Source: Armatimonadota bacterium (lineage in GTDB: Bacteria > Sysuimicrobiota > Sysuimicrobiia > Sysuimicrobiales > Kaftiobacteriaceae). Taken from it: DNA of 8,573 nt. Positions 7,654 to 8,573 of the stretch are shown here, in pieces (within the stretch, counting starts at the first letter, position 1; the number at the start of each line of letters is the position of its first letter). The DNA lies in contig JAIBHM010000073.1 in the NCBI GenBank assembly GCA_020028535.1, forward strand, positions 1 through 8,573, written 5' to 3'. Position numbers and translations under genes: made by a program. The notes below the pieces were generated by a model that worked only from the letters and a program-made list of their open reading frames with translations, ran no database searches and was not told where the DNA came from.

Positions 7654-7698
7654 GGACGGCTCGAACGCTGGAACGGATTTTGCTTATTTAGTGTAGGT

Positions 7699-8573
7699 AT
7701 GAGCCCTAGAGTGGGATCTGTGGACAAACGGCAGATCAAAGAGCGCCGGCTCCTCCTGGCCGGTGGCGGCCTCATCCTGGCCTTGGTCTTGCAATTGGGG
7801 CTCGCCGCGCTCGGCTTTGATGCGATCCCATTCTCGCAGTGGCTGGGAGCGCTCGGCCTGACCATCGCGGTGCAGCTGCTGCTCTGGCTCACGGTGCGCC
7901 TCGGGTGGGACCGGCACTTCACCTGGGATCCGCACTTCCTGTATGTCCCGATGGCGGCCACGATCTTCCTGATGAACTACTACGCCTACCTGGTGCCCTC
8001 GCTGCGGATGGTGCTCTTGATGGCGTGGTTCACGATGCCCGTGTTCATGGTCGGTTTGGCGGGCGCGTTGAGCGTTATCGTCATGGCCGGCCTGATGGCC
8101 CTCGGGTACCTGACGTCCGTGTCGCTCCTGATCGTCCGCGGCGAGCCATTGTCGCTGCCGTTTGAAGTGGCCGTGGTGCTCATTTTCATGATCATCAACG
8201 GCTATTCCGCCGTGGTCTATGAGCGCCTGCGCCGGGAGCGCCTCGAGCGGCGCGTGCTGCGCCAGAAGTTGAGCGAACTGGCGATCACCGATCCGCTCAC
8301 CGGGTTGTTCAATCGGCGGCACTTCGAGGAGATCCTGCGCGCCGAGATCGCCCGCATTCGCCGCTACGGGGGCCACTGCTCCCTGGCCATGATCGACCTG
8401 GATTTCTTCAAGAACTACAATGACACGCTGGGCCACCTGGCCGGGGACGCCCTGCTCAAGGAGCTGTCCGCCCTGATGCTGAGCCACCTGCGGGTCAGCG
8501 ATGTCTTCGCGCGGTACGGCGGGGAAGAGTTCGGGCTGATCATGGTCAATACGCCACGGGATGAGGCCATCCC
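7699..8573 (+). CDS. Membrane-bound diguanylate cyclase (GGDEF), 3' end cut off by window edge
   Basis: Predicted to condense two GTP into cyclic di-GMP at the inner membrane; 291 codons are visible. Layout: a short basic N-terminus (KRQIKERR, about 10-17), six hydrophobic segments (about 18-40, 47-68, 80-100, 102-119, 120-146, 153-173), an Arg/Glu-rich helix (about 174-193) of the signalling-helix kind, then the GGDEF domain from ITDPLTGLFNRRHF (196-209). Seen in that domain: DLDFFK (233-238) with metal-binding D233, NDTLGHLAGD (241-250), inhibitory I-site RVSD (265-268), and active-site GGEEF (274-278), five residues after the I-site as in product-inhibited cyclases. An even number of helices with a basic N-terminus places the catalytic part in the cytoplasm. 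I cannot assign the sensor to a named family. Start: ATG at 7699 is the best codon, but no Shine-Dalgarno precedes it; GTG at 7711 or 7720 are alternatives. Divergent from mutS. Confidence 0.93.
   Translation, partial: MSPRVGSVDKRQIKERRLLLAGGGLILALVLQLGLAALGFDAIPFSQWLGALGLTIAVQLLLWLTVRLGWDRHFTWDPHFLYVPMAATIFLMNYYAYLVPSLRMVLLMAWFTMPVFMVGLAGALSVIVMAGLMALGYLTSVSLLIVRGEPLSLPFEVAVVLIFMIINGYSAVVYERLRRERLERRVLRQKLSELAITDPLTGLFNRRHFEEILRAEIARIRRYGGHCSLAMIDLDFFKNYNDTLGHLAGDALLKELSALMLSHLRVSDVFARYGGEEFGLIMVNTPRDEAI

Larger units (their letters stand above)
7520..7698. other. Intergenic region between divergent mutS operon and diguanylate cyclase gene
   Basis: This 179 bp stretch has no credible gene. 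It should hold the promoters of both divergent units. Most of it is GC-rich like the surroundings, but two AT-rich islands stand out: 7591..7607 (with the palindrome TAAATTTA) and 7677..7690, just before the plus-strand start. Two inverted-repeat elements lie between or beside them (7603..7619 and 7642..7653). I could not fit a classical -35/-10 pair with 16-18 bp spacing for either direction. No terminator is needed here because both genes point outward. Confidence 0.8.

Noticed and set aside
7419..7961. 180-codon minus-strand frame crossing the intergenic region
   Set aside because: Out of frame with mutS and antisense to the cyclase start. It is Arg/Ser/Pro-rich with no motif, and the mutS GTG has a strong ribosome site that this frame lacks.
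7684..8487. 267-codon open frame on the minus strand
   Set aside because: Antisense to the diguanylate cyclase, whose catalytic and I-site motifs prove the plus-strand frame. The translation is Gln/His/Glu-rich low-complexity sequence.

Overview
This is a GC-rich bacterial window of ordinary chromosomal housekeeping genes. Five genes lie head to tail on the minus strand, in transcription order mutS - mutL - miaA - dapL-type aminotransferase - hflX. They fill 1..7519 almost without gaps: 20 bp between mutS and mutL, a 19 bp mutL/miaA overlap, 5 bp between miaA and dapL, and 5 bp between dapL and hflX. This is almost certainly one operon. hflX runs off the left edge. On the plus strand, starting at 7699 and running off the right edge, is a membrane-anchored diguanylate cyclase. 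A 179 bp intergenic region (7520..7698) separates the two divergent units and holds the only non-coding structure of note.

The operon combines mismatch repair (MutS recognises mispairs, MutL nicks the nascent strand), tRNA A37 isopentenylation (MiaA), meso-diaminopimelate/lysine synthesis by the aminotransferase shortcut (DapL) and a ribosome-associated GTPase (HflX). The order mutL-miaA-(x)-hflX recalls the enterobacterial mutL-miaA-hfq-hflX cluster, but the slot where hfq would sit is taken by the aminotransferase. MutL carries the metal-dependent endonuclease motifs, so this organism should use MutH-independent, methylation-independent mismatch repair, as most bacteria do outside some gammaproteobacteria.

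Taxonomy cannot be fixed from the window. High GC content, an endonuclease-type MutL, a DapL-type lysine pathway and an inner-membrane GGDEF protein suggest a free-living, perhaps deep-branching, soil or sediment bacterium. That placement is inference.

I found no mobile elements, CRISPR arrays, tRNA or rRNA genes, or convincing terminators, and no sign of a new multi-gene system. The points most worth checking are a 17 bp near-perfect dyad next to an AT-rich island between the divergent genes, the unassigned six-helix sensor of the cyclase, the apparent lack of a ribosome binding site for that cyclase, and the dapL insertion in the cluster.
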